From an uncultured Gammaproteobacteria bacterium (GTDB lineage Bacteria; Pseudomonadota; Gammaproteobacteria; Pseudomonadales; Pseudohongiellaceae): DNA of 64,000 bases. The DNA is taken from contig CALEJT010000010.1 of assembly GCA_937898685.1 (NCBI GenBank), forward strand, positions 1 through 64,000. Reading direction: 5' to 3'. The translations under genes and the position numbers were made by a program. Of this stretch, positions 16,131 to 25,403 are shown piece by piece (position 1 is the stretch's first letter; each line of letters opens with the position of its first letter). The notes under the pieces were generated by a model. It did no database searches, was not told where the DNA came from, and saw nothing but the letters and a program-made list of their open reading frames with translations.

Positions 16131-19100
16131 ATGCGACCCACGCAGCAGATCTTTCGGGTACGCCGCGAATACAACATCTGGGTAGGCAATCAGACCCTGG
16201 AGGACTATGCGCTGCGCTTCACGGCGAAGAAGGCGCGCCGCTGGTCGATTGCCCACGTAGCCCAAACCGCTCTCGGTGCCACCGCCTTTCTTGCGCTCGA
16301 GGCGCTCGCCGCCACGGTGACGCTCAACTATGGCTTCACCAACGCGATGGCGGCGATGGCGGCCGTGGCAGTGGTGGTCTTCGTCACCGGGCTGCCCATC
16401 ACCTATTACGCCGCCAAGCATGGCCTCGACATCGACCTCCTCACCCGCGGCGCCGGCTTCGGCTATCTCGGCTCCACCGTCACCTCTCTCATCTACGCCT
16501 CGTTCACCTTCATCTTCTTCGCCATCGAAGCCGCGATCCTGGCCTCCGCCTTGCAGGCACTGTTCGGGACTCCGCTGTGGCTGGGCTACGTGATCTGTGC
16601 GCTTGCGGTGGTGCCCATCGTCACGCATGGCATCACGGCGATCAGCAAGTTCCAGATCGGTACGCAGGGTTTTTGGTTGACCTTGCAGTTGTTGGCCTTG
16701 GTGCTGGTGGGCTTCTACGAATTCGACGAGGTGGGAGATTGGAGCCGTTATGCGCCGGCCACGCTGGCAGGAGGCAACGCCTTCAACCTGGCCTATTTCG
16801 GTGCGTGCTCGGCGATTCTGTTCGCGATGATGGCGCAGATCGGTGAGCAGGTGGACTACCTGCGCTTCATGCCACCGAAGACGGCAGACAACAAGCGCCA
16901 GTGGTGGTTCTGGCTGATCCTGGCCGGGCCGGGCTGGATCTTCATCGGCATGATCAAGATGTTGCTCGGCTCCTTCCTTGCCTATCTCGCCATTACGCGC
17001 GGCGCCGACCTGGAACAGGCGATCGATCCCACGTACATGTATCAGACGGTCTTCAACTACCTGACGCACTCACCGTCGCTGTCGCTGCTCCTGGCCGCAG
17101 GGATGGTCATCGTGTCGCAGATGAAGATCAACGTGACCAACGCCTACGCCGGCTCCATCGCCTGGTCGAATTTCTTCTCGCGTCTCACCCACAGTCATCC
17201 GGGGCGCGTGGTGTGGCTGGTGTTCAACGTCACCATCGCGCTGATCCTGATGGAACTCGGCATCTATCGCGCGCTCGAAGCCATCCTCGGTGTGTTCGCC
17301 ATCGTGGCGGTGAGCTGGCTCGGTTGTCTGTCGGCCGACCTGATGATCAACAAACCCTTGGGACTCAGCCCTTCCTACGTCGAGTTCAAACGCGCGCATC
17401 TGTATGACATCAATCCCGTCGGCGTGGTGTCGATGACCCTCGCCTCCGCGCTCGGCATCATGGCCTACCTCGGCATCTTCGGGGCAACGCTGAGTCACCT
17501 CGCCCATTTCGTGAGCCTGCTGTGCTGTTTCGTCTGTGTGCCGCTGATCGCATGGAAGACCGGTGGACGCTTCTATCTGGCGCGACAGGAAGCGGACGCG
17601 GCACAGTGGGAAAAGCAGAACCTGATCGTCAGCTCGAATCCGGACAAGCAACGTCCCCAGCAAACCTGCTGCATCTGCGAGAACACCTTCGAGCAGGAAG
17701 ACATGAGTCATTGCCCCGCCTATCAGGGGGCGATCTGTTCACTCTGCTGCACGCTCGACTCGCGCTGCATGGACAGCTGCAAGAACGAGGCGCGCTTCTC
17801 CGAACAGCTGCGGCGTTTTCTGCGGCCGCTCCTGCCGGAAGGCGTGACGCAACTCGTCAATCCACGTCTGGCGCAATTTCTCGGCATTCTCGTCACCGCC
17901 AACACGGTGAGCGCCGTACTCCTCGCCCTGGTCTATTACCAGATGCAGCCGGCCGATGCCGGCGACGTGGCACTGTTGCGTCATACCTTGGTGACGGTGT
18001 TCTTCATCTTCCTCATCGTCTCCGGTGTGATCTCGTGGTTGTTCCTGCTCGCGCACGAAAGCCGCATCGTGGCGCAGCAGGAAAGCTCGCGTCAGACGCT
18101 GCGTCTGATTCGCGAGATCGAAGCGCATCAGAAAACCGACCTGCAGCTGCAGCGCGCCAAGGAGCAGGCGGAGCGCGCCAACAGTGCCAAGAGTCGTTAT
18201 CTCACCGGCATCAGTCACGAGCTGCGCACGCCGCTGCATGCGATTCTGGGTTATGCGCAGTTGCTGGCGCGGCGCCAGGACATGCCGCCGCAGCATCACA
18301 ATGCGCTGCAGATCATCAAGCGCAGTGGTGAATATCTCGCCGACCTGATCGAAGGCCTGCTCGACATTTCCAAGATCGAAGCGGGACGTCTCGACATCTA
18401 TCGCAATCACGTCAATCTGCCGGAAGTGATTCAGCAGTTGGAACTGATGTTCCGCGAGCAGGCGGCGGAGAAGGGCATCGACTTCAAGTGTCACATCCAG
18501 GGCAAGTTGCCCAACTACGTCATCACCGATGAAAAACGCTTGCGCCAGATTCTGATCAATCTGCTGTCGAATGCGATCAAGTACACGGAGAAGGGCAGCG
18601 TCGACTTCTACATTCGCTATCGCAACCAGGTGGCGGAGTTTTCCGTGGTCGATACCGGCGTGGGCATCAGCAGCAAGGATCTGCAGCGCATCCTCGATCC
18701 CTTCGAACGCGTGCGTGGTCCCGAAGTGCCCAACGTGCCGGGCACGGGGCTTGGGCTCACCATCGTCAAGCTGCTCACCGACATTCTCGGCGGCGAACTG
18801 CGCATCAAGAGCGAACCGGGCGTGGGCTCGACCTTCACCGTGTCCTTGATGTTCTCGTGGATCGAGAATCCGAAAGCCACGCAGCCTTCGCGTGTGATCA
18901 CCGGCTACGAAGGCGAGCGCAAGTTGATCATCGTGGCCGATGACGAACCGATCCATCGTGGCCTGATCTTCGAACTCTTGAGTCCGCTCGGCTTCACCAT
19001 CATCGAAGCGCGCGATGCGCAGAGCTGTCTCGATCTTCTGAAGGAAGTGCAGCCGGATCTCTTCCTGTTGGACGTCACCATGCCGGGCATGGATGGGCTC

Positions 19101-19538
19101 ACCTTGGCGCAGGAGCTGCGTGAACTGGGCTATCTCGTGCCGATCGTGATGCTGTCGGCCGATGCGCGTGAGCAACATCGGCAGTTGGTCAAACCGCCTT
19201 ACGACGATTACCTGGTCAAACCGCTCAACAACCAACAACTGTTGGAGCGCATCGGGCAGCTACTGAATCTGAATTGGCTCTACGGTGATACGCCGGCGCC
19301 GGAGCAGCCGCAACTCTCACCTCTATCCGGCAATCTCGCGCAGGTCCCCGATCATCCGCTCGTGCGTGAACTGCTCGCGCACGCGCAGATCGGCCATCCG
19401 AGTGGGGTGAATCAAAGTTTGGGTGCGCTGGAAGCGCAGGCCTTGGTCGATACCAACACGCTGGCGCATTTCCGCGAATTGGCACGGCGCATGGAATTCG
19501 AAAAATTGGCAGTGACATTGGAGAGTCTGGTGGCATGA
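16131..19538 (+). CDS. NCS1-type permease / hybrid histidine kinase / receiver fusion
   Basis: A 1135-residue membrane sensor. Residues about 35-490 form a twelve-helix NCS1-like (cytosine/purine permease) transporter domain. About 510-550 is a Cys-rich segment, CCICENTFEQ and CPAYQGAICSLCC, with roughly eight Cys, likely a metal or redox site. Two more membrane helices follow (about 580-660), then HisKA with the phospho-His in SHELRTPLH near 694, HATPase boxes NLLSNAIKYTEKG, DTGVGI and GTGLGL, and a receiver with phospho-Asp in LLDVTMPGMDG near 979. A TTG at 16083 is an alternative start. The 3' end overlaps the next gene by ATGA. A substrate-sensing transporter domain is inferred; urea or a related nitrogen compound is a guess from context. 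Confidence 0.88.
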   Translation: MRPTQQIFRVRREYNIWVGNQTLEDYALRFTAKKARRWSIAHVAQTALGATAFLALEALAATVTLNYGFTNAMAAMAAVAVVVFVTGLPITYYAAKHGLDIDLLTRGAGFGYLGSTVTSLIYASFTFIFFAIEAAILASALQALFGTPLWLGYVICALAVVPIVTHGITAISKFQIGTQGFWLTLQLLALVLVGFYEFDEVGDWSRYAPATLAGGNAFNLAYFGACSAILFAMMAQIGEQVDYLRFMPPKTADNKRQWWFWLILAGPGWIFIGMIKMLLGSFLAYLAITRGADLEQAIDPTYMYQTVFNYLTHSPSLSLLLAAGMVIVSQMKINVTNAYAGSIAWSNFFSRLTHSHPGRVVWLVFNVTIALILMELGIYRALEAILGVFAIVAVSWLGCLSADLMINKPLGLSPSYVEFKRAHLYDINPVGVVSMTLASALGIMAYLGIFGATLSHLAHFVSLLCCFVCVPLIAWKTGGRFYLARQEADAAQWEKQNLIVSSNPDKQRPQQTCCICENTFEQEDMSHCPAYQGAICSLCCTLDSRCMDSCKNEARFSEQLRRFLRPLLPEGVTQLVNPRLAQFLGILVTANTVSAVLLALVYYQMQPADAGDVALLRHTLVTVFFIFLIVSGVISWLFLLAHESRIVAQQESSRQTLRLIREIEAHQKTDLQLQRAKEQAERANSAKSRYLTGISHELRTPLHAILGYAQLLARRQDMPPQHHNALQIIKRSGEYLADLIEGLLDISKIEAGRLDIYRNHVNLPEVIQQLELMFREQAAEKGIDFKCHIQGKLPNYVITDEKRLRQILINLLSNAIKYTEKGSVDFYIRYRNQVAEFSVVDTGVGISSKDLQRILDPFERVRGPEVPNVPGTGLGLTIVKLLTDILGGELRIKSEPGVGSTFTVSLMFSWIENPKATQPSRVITGYEGERKLIIVADDEPIHRGLIFELLSPLGFTIIEARDAQSCLDLLKEVQPDLFLLDVTMPGMDGLTLAQELRELGYLVPIVMLSADAREQHRQLVKPPYDDYLVKPLNNQQLLERIGQLLNLNWLYGDTPAPEQPQLSPLSGNLAQVPDHPLVRELLAHAQIGHPSGVNQSLGALEAQALVDTNTLAHFRELARRMEFEKLAVTLESLVA

Positions 19539-20443
19539 ACACGGGCAAACGTCATGAAGTGATCCTGGTGGTCGACGATTCCCCCGACACACTCAGCCTC
19601 GTCAACGAGACACTCGAACAGGCGGGATTCAACGTATTGGTTGCACTCGAGGGGAAACAGGCGCTGACCATCGCCAAGCGCATTCGTCCCGACATGATCC
19701 TGCTCGACGCGATCATGCCGCATCTCGATGGCTTCGATACCTGCCGTGCGCTCAAGCAGATTCCCGAGCTGTCCTCGATCCCGGTGATCTTCATGACCGG
19801 GCTCAGTGATACCGAAAGCGTGGTGCGCGGTCTGAAGGTCGGCGGCGTCGACTATCTCACCAAGCCGATCAATCCCGACGAGCTCGTCGCGCGCATGGAA
19901 GTGCATCTGGACAATGCGCGCATGACCAGCACCGCATGGCGCGCACTCGATTCCACCGGTCAATATCTGTTCTCGGTGAATGCGCAGGGCAAGGTGAGTT
20001 GGGCCACGCCGCAGACGCATGCGCTCTTCGCCAAGGCCAAGGCCACTTCGCTCTGGCGCGAGATCACCATGGCGCCGCAGCTCATTCGCTGGCTCGGTAA
20101 ACATCCCACGCCCGGCGCTGCCATGCAGTTCGAAGAACTCGAATATCGTCTGGGCGTGGTCTACGTGCAGGATCTCGGTGGTGGTGAGAGCTTGCTGAAG
20201 TTGGTCGATCAGGTGGTGACGAGTGGTGACGTACAACTGCGCGAAAAACTCGATCTCACCGCACGCGAATCCGAAGTGCTCTACTGGATCAGCAACGGCA
20301 AGACCAACCGCGAGATCGCCGAGATCCTCGGCATGAGCCCGCGCACGGTCAACAAACACCTCGAACAGATCTTCCCCAAGCTCGGTGTCGAAAACCGCAC
20401 CGCCGCGGCGCGTGTCGCACTGCAGGTGTTGCAGCAGGATTGA
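19535..20443 (+). CDS. LuxR-type response regulator
   Basis: A 302-residue two-component regulator. The receiver domain (about 8-125) shows VVDDS, phospho-Asp in LLDAIMPHLDG, the Thr in FMTGL and Lys in YLTKPI. A middle segment of about 100 residues (130-230) resembles a PAS-like linker. The C-terminal HTH is LuxR/NarL type: LTARESEVLYWISNGKTNREIAEILGMSP and RTVNKHLEQIFPKLGV. It overlaps the hybrid kinase gene, so the two form a pair. The shared TACGTCATT(T/G) sites before the kinase, ureD and the porin are the proposed binding sites; this is inference. Confidence 0.92.
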   Translation: MNTGKRHEVILVVDDSPDTLSLVNETLEQAGFNVLVALEGKQALTIAKRIRPDMILLDAIMPHLDGFDTCRALKQIPELSSIPVIFMTGLSDTESVVRGLKVGGVDYLTKPINPDELVARMEVHLDNARMTSTAWRALDSTGQYLFSVNAQGKVSWATPQTHALFAKAKATSLWREITMAPQLIRWLGKHPTPGAAMQFEELEYRLGVVYVQDLGGGESLLKLVDQVVTSGDVQLREKLDLTARESEVLYWISNGKTNREIAEILGMSPRTVNKHLEQIFPKLGVENRTAAARVALQVLQQD

Positions 20444-20453
20444 ACGCGGAACT

Positions 20454-21158
20454 TCAGCGACACAAACCGCCACGCTGCTGCATGTGGAAATGATCCGCAT
20501 GCGCCGCGTTGTAGTCGGGGCTGAGGACGGTGCCGAACACCTGGCAGCCGCCGCGCTTGACGGCGCGTAGAAACTCTCCTTCCGGTCCTTCTTTCCCATA
20601 GTCGCGGGTGACGCTGATGCGGCGGCCGTCGGCGAGGTCGAAGGCGGCGATGTCGATCGAAGTGGCGGTGGCGTGAGTGGAGAGCGCGCTGCTGCGGCCT
20701 CCCCGGATCGGGCGGCAGTTGTAGGTGCCGTAGTGGTGGATGCGCGTGACGTTGGTCTGTAGATATTGCGCTGCTGCGTTCTGCACGATGTGGCGTTCCC
20801 AGAGTCCGAGCGAGACCGCGAGCGGACAGCTCATCGGCACGTAGGACGGCACGTATTCGTAGTGGAAACGTTGCAGCGATACCGCATCGGGAATCGTGCA
20901 CTGCGGTTCGGTGCGCAGCGCTAGAGGCGTGACGCGCAGTTGCGCTTCATTCAATACCGCCATGCAGGAGTCGAGGTTCTCCTGCAGACGGCGCACCTTG
21001 GCGGAAGTGGTGGGACCGAGCTCATGCGCGAGCGCCAGCGGCACCCAGGGCAGATATTGCGGATACCCGGTCTCCGCCCAGCGCAGCGTGCCGAGCGCGG
21101 CGAGCACCAGATGAAAGCTCAGCACCAGCCAGAGCCAGCAGGCAATCAGCGTCTTCAT
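20454..21158 (-). CDS. Extensin-like C-terminal domain protein
   Basis: A 234-residue protein with one N-terminal membrane or signal segment (LIACWLWLVLSFHLVLAALG) and an extensin-like C-terminal domain. Family marks are CTIPDAVSLQRF, the SCPLAVSLGLWE segment, THATATSIDIAAF and HADHFHMQ, with several conserved Cys (NCRP, GGCQVFG, GGLC). The His and Asp residues suggest a metal-dependent fold like D-Ala-D-Ala carboxypeptidases, but the function in bacteria is unproven. It converges on the response regulator with a 10 bp gap. Confidence 0.85.
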   Translation of the reverse strand: MKTLIACWLWLVLSFHLVLAALGTLRWAETGYPQYLPWVPLALAHELGPTTSAKVRRLQENLDSCMAVLNEAQLRVTPLALRTEPQCTIPDAVSLQRFHYEYVPSYVPMSCPLAVSLGLWERHIVQNAAAQYLQTNVTRIHHYGTYNCRPIRGGRSSALSTHATATSIDIAAFDLADGRRISVTRDYGKEGPEGEFLRAVKRGGCQVFGTVLSPDYNAAHADHFHMQQRGGLCR

Positions 21159-21363
21159 ACGAGCGACTGTAGGCCAGGCGCATGCGCATGAACCTTGGCC
21201 GCTTCACAATCCTGGTCGCTGTTACGAGAGTGGGGCGATACGGAACTAGCGGTCAGGTCAGAAAGGTGGTGTCCGGGATGGACGAAGGCGCCGCGCGTCG
21301 ATACTCTTGCCCCTCTTCGCACGAGCCCATCCTTATAAATAACAATAACGACAGGACTCACCC

Positions 21364-23445
21364 ATGGCCTTCAAACGCATTCGTTCCGCAATCCTGGTTG
21401 CCTCGCTCGGCCTGAGCCTTGGTCAGAGCGTCATGGCCCAGACTTCCGAAGAATTGGCGCAAGCCGCCTCCAGCCGGGAATGGCTCACCTACGGTCACGA
21501 CCTGGCGGAAACCCGTTTCAGCTTTCTGGATCAGATCAATGACAGCAACGTGTCGCGTCTCGGCGTGGCCTGGACCTTCGACACCGGCGAGGTGCGTGGT
21601 CACGAAGCGACGCCACTCGTCTACGACGGCGTGATGTATGCCACGCGTCCGTGGAGCAGCGTATTCGCGCTCGATGCGCGCACCGGCAGATTGCTGTGGA
21701 ACTACGATCCCAAGGTCGACAAGAGCATGGGCTGGAAGGCCTGCTGCGACGTGGTCAACCGCGGTGTCGCGCTCTACGAAGGCAAGGTCTTCGTCGGTAC
21801 CATCGATGGCCGCCTGATCGCGCTCGATGCGAAAACGGGCGAGGAAGTGTGGTCGGTGCTGACCGTCGATCCCGAGCGTCCCTACACCATCACCGGCGCC
21901 CCGCGCGTGATGGATGGCAAGGTGGTGATCGGCAACGGTGGTTCCGAACTCGGTGTGCGCGGTTACGTCACCGCCTACGACGCCAACACCGGTGAGCAGG
22001 TGTGGCGCTTCTGGGTGGTGCCGGGCAATCCCGCCGATGGTTTCGAAAATCCCGACGTCGAATTCGCCGCACAAACCTGGTTCGGCAACTGGTGGGAAGT
22101 GGGCGGTGGCGGTGCCTCGTGGGAGTCGATGATCTACGATCCCGAAGCGCGTCTGGTGTACGTCGGCACCGGTAACGGCTCGCCCTGGAGCCGCGAGCTG
22201 CGCAGCGCGGGGCAGGGCGACAATCTCTATCTCTCCTCGATCGTCGCGCTCGACGTCGATACCGGTCGTGTCGTGTGGTACTACCAGACCACGCCCGGCG
22301 ACGATTGGGACTACACCGCAGTGCAGCCCTTGATGCTCACCGAGCTCGTCATCGATGGCGTCGAGCGCAAGGTGATCATGCAGGCGCCGAAGAACGGCTT
22401 CTTCTATGTGCTCGATCGTCTCACGGGTGAACTGCTTTCGGCCGAACCCTTCACCGAAGTCACCTGGGCTTCGGGCATCAGCAAGGAAACCGGACGCCCG
22501 ATCGAAAATCCGCACGCACGCTACAAGGACTTCGTGACCACGGTATTGCCCGGTCCCGGTGGCGGTCACAACTGGCATCCGATGTCCTACAACCCGATCA
22601 CGGGCCTCGTGTATTTCCCGACGCAGCAGGGCAGCCGCTTCAACTACGTGGCGGAGCCCGGCTTCGAACATCAGCCCGGTCGCTGGAACACGGGGGTATT
22701 GCTCGGCAACACTTCCGATCTGCCGCAGTTGCCGGAAAGCGAATACAAACCGGGCACCGGTCCGCGCAACCCGACACCCGGCGCCTTGCTGGCCTGGGAT
22801 CCGATCAAGCAGGAGCCGCGTTGGCAGGTCAACTATCCGAACTCGGTCAATGGCGGCACGCTCACCACTGCGGGCAACCTGGTGCTGCATGGCACCTCGG
22901 AAGGTCACTTCATCGCGTACGCTGCCGACGATGGACGCAAACTGTGGGACGTCGATCTCGGCGTGGGCATGCTGGCGCCACCGATCACCTATGAGCTCGA
23001 TGGCAAGCAATACATCTCGATCCTCGCCGGCTGGGGTGGCGCTTCTGGACTGTTCGGTGTGAATCCATCGGGTAAGTACAAGGCGGAAGGACGTCTGTGG
23101 ACCTTCGTGCTGGACGGCGATCAGAACATCCAGCCCGTGCAGGGACAGCCGCTGCCCGAGCTGACTCCCGTCGCGTACAACGACGATCCCGCGGTGATCA
23201 AACTCGGCAGTGATCTCTTCGGTGAGCGTTGCGCCTTCTGTCATGGACGCAACGTGCAGGGTGGTGGCTCCATCGCGGATCTGCGCTATGCCTCGCCGGC
23301 CACCTACGACATCTTCCAGAACATCGTGCGTGGCGGTGCCTACGCCAGCATGGGGATGCCGAATCTCAGCCAATATCTCAGCGAGGAGGAAGTGGAAGCC
23401 ATCAAGAACTACATCCTGTCGCGTCGCGCGGAATTGCTGCAGTAG
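21364..23445 (+). CDS. PQQ-dependent quinohemoprotein alcohol dehydrogenase
   Basis: A 693-residue exported dehydrogenase that oxidises alcohols in the periplasm and passes electrons through its own heme c. A signal peptide (about 26 residues ending VMA-Q) precedes the eight-bladed PQQ domain. The vicinal Cys pair stands in WKACCDVV near 126, and the catalytic Asp in GDDWDYT near 314. The residue two after it is Thr, not the Asp of lanthanide-dependent XoxF, so a calcium enzyme is likely. The C-terminal cytochrome has CAFCHG near 622 and an axial Met in SMGMPNL. No PQQ synthesis genes are in the window. A strong hairpin lies after the stop. Confidence 0.92.
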   Translation: MAFKRIRSAILVASLGLSLGQSVMAQTSEELAQAASSREWLTYGHDLAETRFSFLDQINDSNVSRLGVAWTFDTGEVRGHEATPLVYDGVMYATRPWSSVFALDARTGRLLWNYDPKVDKSMGWKACCDVVNRGVALYEGKVFVGTIDGRLIALDAKTGEEVWSVLTVDPERPYTITGAPRVMDGKVVIGNGGSELGVRGYVTAYDANTGEQVWRFWVVPGNPADGFENPDVEFAAQTWFGNWWEVGGGGASWESMIYDPEARLVYVGTGNGSPWSRELRSAGQGDNLYLSSIVALDVDTGRVVWYYQTTPGDDWDYTAVQPLMLTELVIDGVERKVIMQAPKNGFFYVLDRLTGELLSAEPFTEVTWASGISKETGRPIENPHARYKDFVTTVLPGPGGGHNWHPMSYNPITGLVYFPTQQGSRFNYVAEPGFEHQPGRWNTGVLLGNTSDLPQLPESEYKPGTGPRNPTPGALLAWDPIKQEPRWQVNYPNSVNGGTLTTAGNLVLHGTSEGHFIAYAADDGRKLWDVDLGVGMLAPPITYELDGKQYISILAGWGGASGLFGVNPSGKYKAEGRLWTFVLDGDQNIQPVQGQPLPELTPVAYNDDPAVIKLGSDLFGERCAFCHGRNVQGGGSIADLRYASPATYDIFQNIVRGGAYASMGMPNLSQYLSEEEVEAIKNYILSRRAELLQ

Positions 23446-23470
23446 CAGACAAGCTCTGCGCTGGCAGGTT

Positions 23471-23502
23471 CGAGCCCTCTTCCCTGTCGGGACGAGGGCT
23501 CG
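23471..23502 (+). terminator. Terminator-like hairpin after the PQQ dehydrogenase
   Basis: CGAGCCCTC and GAGGGCTCG form a perfect 9 bp stem with a 14 nt loop, followed by TTCGTTTCG. The T-run is poor, so efficiency is uncertain. Confidence 0.6.
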
Positions 23503-23654
23503 TTCGTTTCGGGATAAACGGAGCGGCGCTCCAGAATTGACCCATCCTCCCCACTGGCCCATGATGCGGCAACACGCGCACGCGGCCGGCCATGCGCGTC
23601 ATCAATACACAACAATGCCCACTGCTCAGTCGCGCCGGTCCAAGGAGGGGATAC

Positions 23655-24956
23655 ATGCAGCCTTTCACCGCTCTACCTCGTAGTTTTTCCGGCGCCGTTC
23701 TCGCCACGTTCGCGTTCCTGCTCAGTGCCTGTTCACCGCAGGAACCGCCGGCACAGACACAGGCCACTCCCACCGTGCCCGCCGACGTCACCGAACCTGC
23801 ACCCGTCGTATCGGATGCCGTCGTCTATGAAGGCGCGCGTCTCATCATCGGTGACGGTTCGCCGCCGATCGAGAACGGGCTCTTCATCGTGGAGAACGGT
23901 CGCTTCACCGTCGTGGGTGAGGCTGCTGCGGTGACCTTGCCGGCCGGCGCCCGTCGCGTCGATCTCAGCGGCAAGACCGTGATGCCCACCATCATCGACA
24001 CACACGTGCATCTGAGCACCGAACGCGAAGCCTTGATCGAAGACCTGCGCAAACGCGCCACCTACGGTGTGAGCGCGGCGCTCAGCATGGGCATGGACAA
24101 TACACCCGACGTATTCGCCGTGCGTGAGGAACGAGCTCCGGGCATCGCGCTCTATTTCACTGCCGGTCGTGGCATCACTTCACCCGAGCCCGGCCGCACC
24201 GAAGCCCCCCATTGGGTGACCACCGAAGAAGAAGCGCGCGCTGCCGTGCGTGAAGAAGCTGCACGCGGTGTCGACATCATCAAGATCTGGGTGGACGACA
24301 GGAATGGTCAGTACGACAAGCTGCCGGCCGAGCTCTATCGCGCCGTGATCGAAGAAGCCCATGCGGCAGGACTGCGGGTGGCTGCCCACATCTTTGCGCT
24401 GGAAGATGCCAAGGAACTCCTGCGTGCCGGCATCGATGTGTTCGCGCACGGCGTGCGCGATCAGGACATCGACGAGGAATTCATCAACATGATGCGTGAT
24501 CGCTCCCACGTGGTGTTGATTCCCAACCTGCCGGCGCGTGGCATCGCCACCGATCTCGAATGGCTGCGCGGCACGATTCCCGATGCGCAACTGCAGCAAT
24601 TGCTCGATGCGCCGACGGGGCAGGAAAACGTGATCACCGCCTTCGGCATTCAGGCGCGCAACCTGCAGCGTTTGAGTCAGGCCGGCGTGCGCATCACCGT
24701 GGGCACGGATGGCAATACACCCTGGGGCCCGCACATCGAAATGGAAGACATGGTGGCTGCCGGGATGAGTCCGATGAACGTGCTCACTGCGGCCACGCGC
24801 AACGGAGCCGAATTCCTCGGCCTCAACGATCGTGGCACGCTCGCCGCCGGCAAGGTGGCCGACTTCATCGTGCTCGACGCCAACCCGCTCGATGCCATCA
24901 CCAACACGCGCCGCATCAACAGCGTCTATCTCGCTGGTGAAGAGGTGCAGCGCTGA
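23655..24956 (+). CDS. Lipoprotein amidohydrolase
   Basis: A 433-residue amidohydrolase-superfamily enzyme. ATG 23655 follows AAGGAGGGG and opens a lipoprotein signal with lipobox LLSACS, so it is anchored in a membrane. Metal ligands are seen in IIDTHVHLS (HxH), the Lys in DIIKIWVDD, His in VAAHIFA and FAHGVRD, and Asp in VGTDGNTPWG. The C-terminal part LAAGKVADFIVLDANPLDAI is typical of imidazolonepropionase-like and prolidase-like members. Substrate unknown. It stands alone between two hairpin terminators. Confidence 0.85.
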   Translation: MQPFTALPRSFSGAVLATFAFLLSACSPQEPPAQTQATPTVPADVTEPAPVVSDAVVYEGARLIIGDGSPPIENGLFIVENGRFTVVGEAAAVTLPAGARRVDLSGKTVMPTIIDTHVHLSTEREALIEDLRKRATYGVSAALSMGMDNTPDVFAVREERAPGIALYFTAGRGITSPEPGRTEAPHWVTTEEEARAAVREEAARGVDIIKIWVDDRNGQYDKLPAELYRAVIEEAHAAGLRVAAHIFALEDAKELLRAGIDVFAHGVRDQDIDEEFINMMRDRSHVVLIPNLPARGIATDLEWLRGTIPDAQLQQLLDAPTGQENVITAFGIQARNLQRLSQAGVRITVGTDGNTPWGPHIEMEDMVAAGMSPMNVLTAATRNGAEFLGLNDRGTLAAGKVADFIVLDANPLDAITNTRRINSVYLAGEEVQR

Positions 24957-24977
24957 GAACATCAGGACCTGGTGCAG

Positions 24978-25006
24978 ACGCCGCGGTAACGCGGCGTTTG
25001 TATTTT
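24978..25006 (+). terminator. Rho-independent terminator after the amidohydrolase
   Basis: ACGCCGCG-GTAA-CGCGGCGT is a perfect 8 bp stem with tetraloop, followed by TTGTATTTT. Serves the plus-strand gene ending at 24956. Confidence 0.85.
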
Positions 25007-25034
25007 GGGCGGGTGTGCGGCGCAGTGATGGGTG

Positions 25035-25400
25035 CTAATCGCGTCGGAAGATCCAATAACGTCCCCACAGAAAGCCATGCACCGCCACCAGCGGCAGCGC
25101 AGCCAACTTGCCGATCAACACGCTGTCGAGCGCGCTGACGGAAAGCTGCACGCAGGCGAGAGTCAGCAAGTAGTTCAGACCCACCACCACGCCATAGCGC
25201 ACGACCGTCGCGTGTGAGTAGCGCGCTTGAAACGTGAGGCGTTGATGCAGGGTGTAGTTGAAGCCGAGCGCAATGACGAAGGCAATGGTCACCGCGATCT
25301 GGTAGTGCAGGCCCAAGGTGATGAGCAGCTGCATCGTGCCGACGTCGACGATCGCGGAAGCAATGCCGACGCCGACATAGATCAGAAACTGTTTGCGCAT
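25035..25400 (-). CDS. GtrA-family membrane protein
   Basis: A 121-residue protein with four membrane helices and the GtrA pattern: an N-terminal FLIYVGVGIASAIVDVGTMQLL, then FVIALGFNYTLHQRLTFQ, and a C-terminal GRYWIFRRD. GtrA proteins are thought to help flip or carry polyprenyl-linked sugars across the inner membrane. It sits 3 bp after a GT2 transferase that would make the lipid-linked sugar, and with a large membrane glycosyltransferase upstream, making a complete three-gene lipid-linked glycosylation set. Confidence 0.88.
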   Translation of the reverse strand: MRKQFLIYVGVGIASAIVDVGTMQLLITLGLHYQIAVTIAFVIALGFNYTLHQRLTFQARYSHATVVRYGVVVGLNYLLTLACVQLSVSALDSVLIGKLAALPLVAVHGFLWGRYWIFRRD

Positions 25401-25403
25401 GCG

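Noticed and set aside
14164..16131. 655-codon plus-strand open frame, and the similar 12024-13646 frame
   Set aside because: Both are shadows of the DUF1592 and DUF1552 genes in the opposite strand with unnatural composition.
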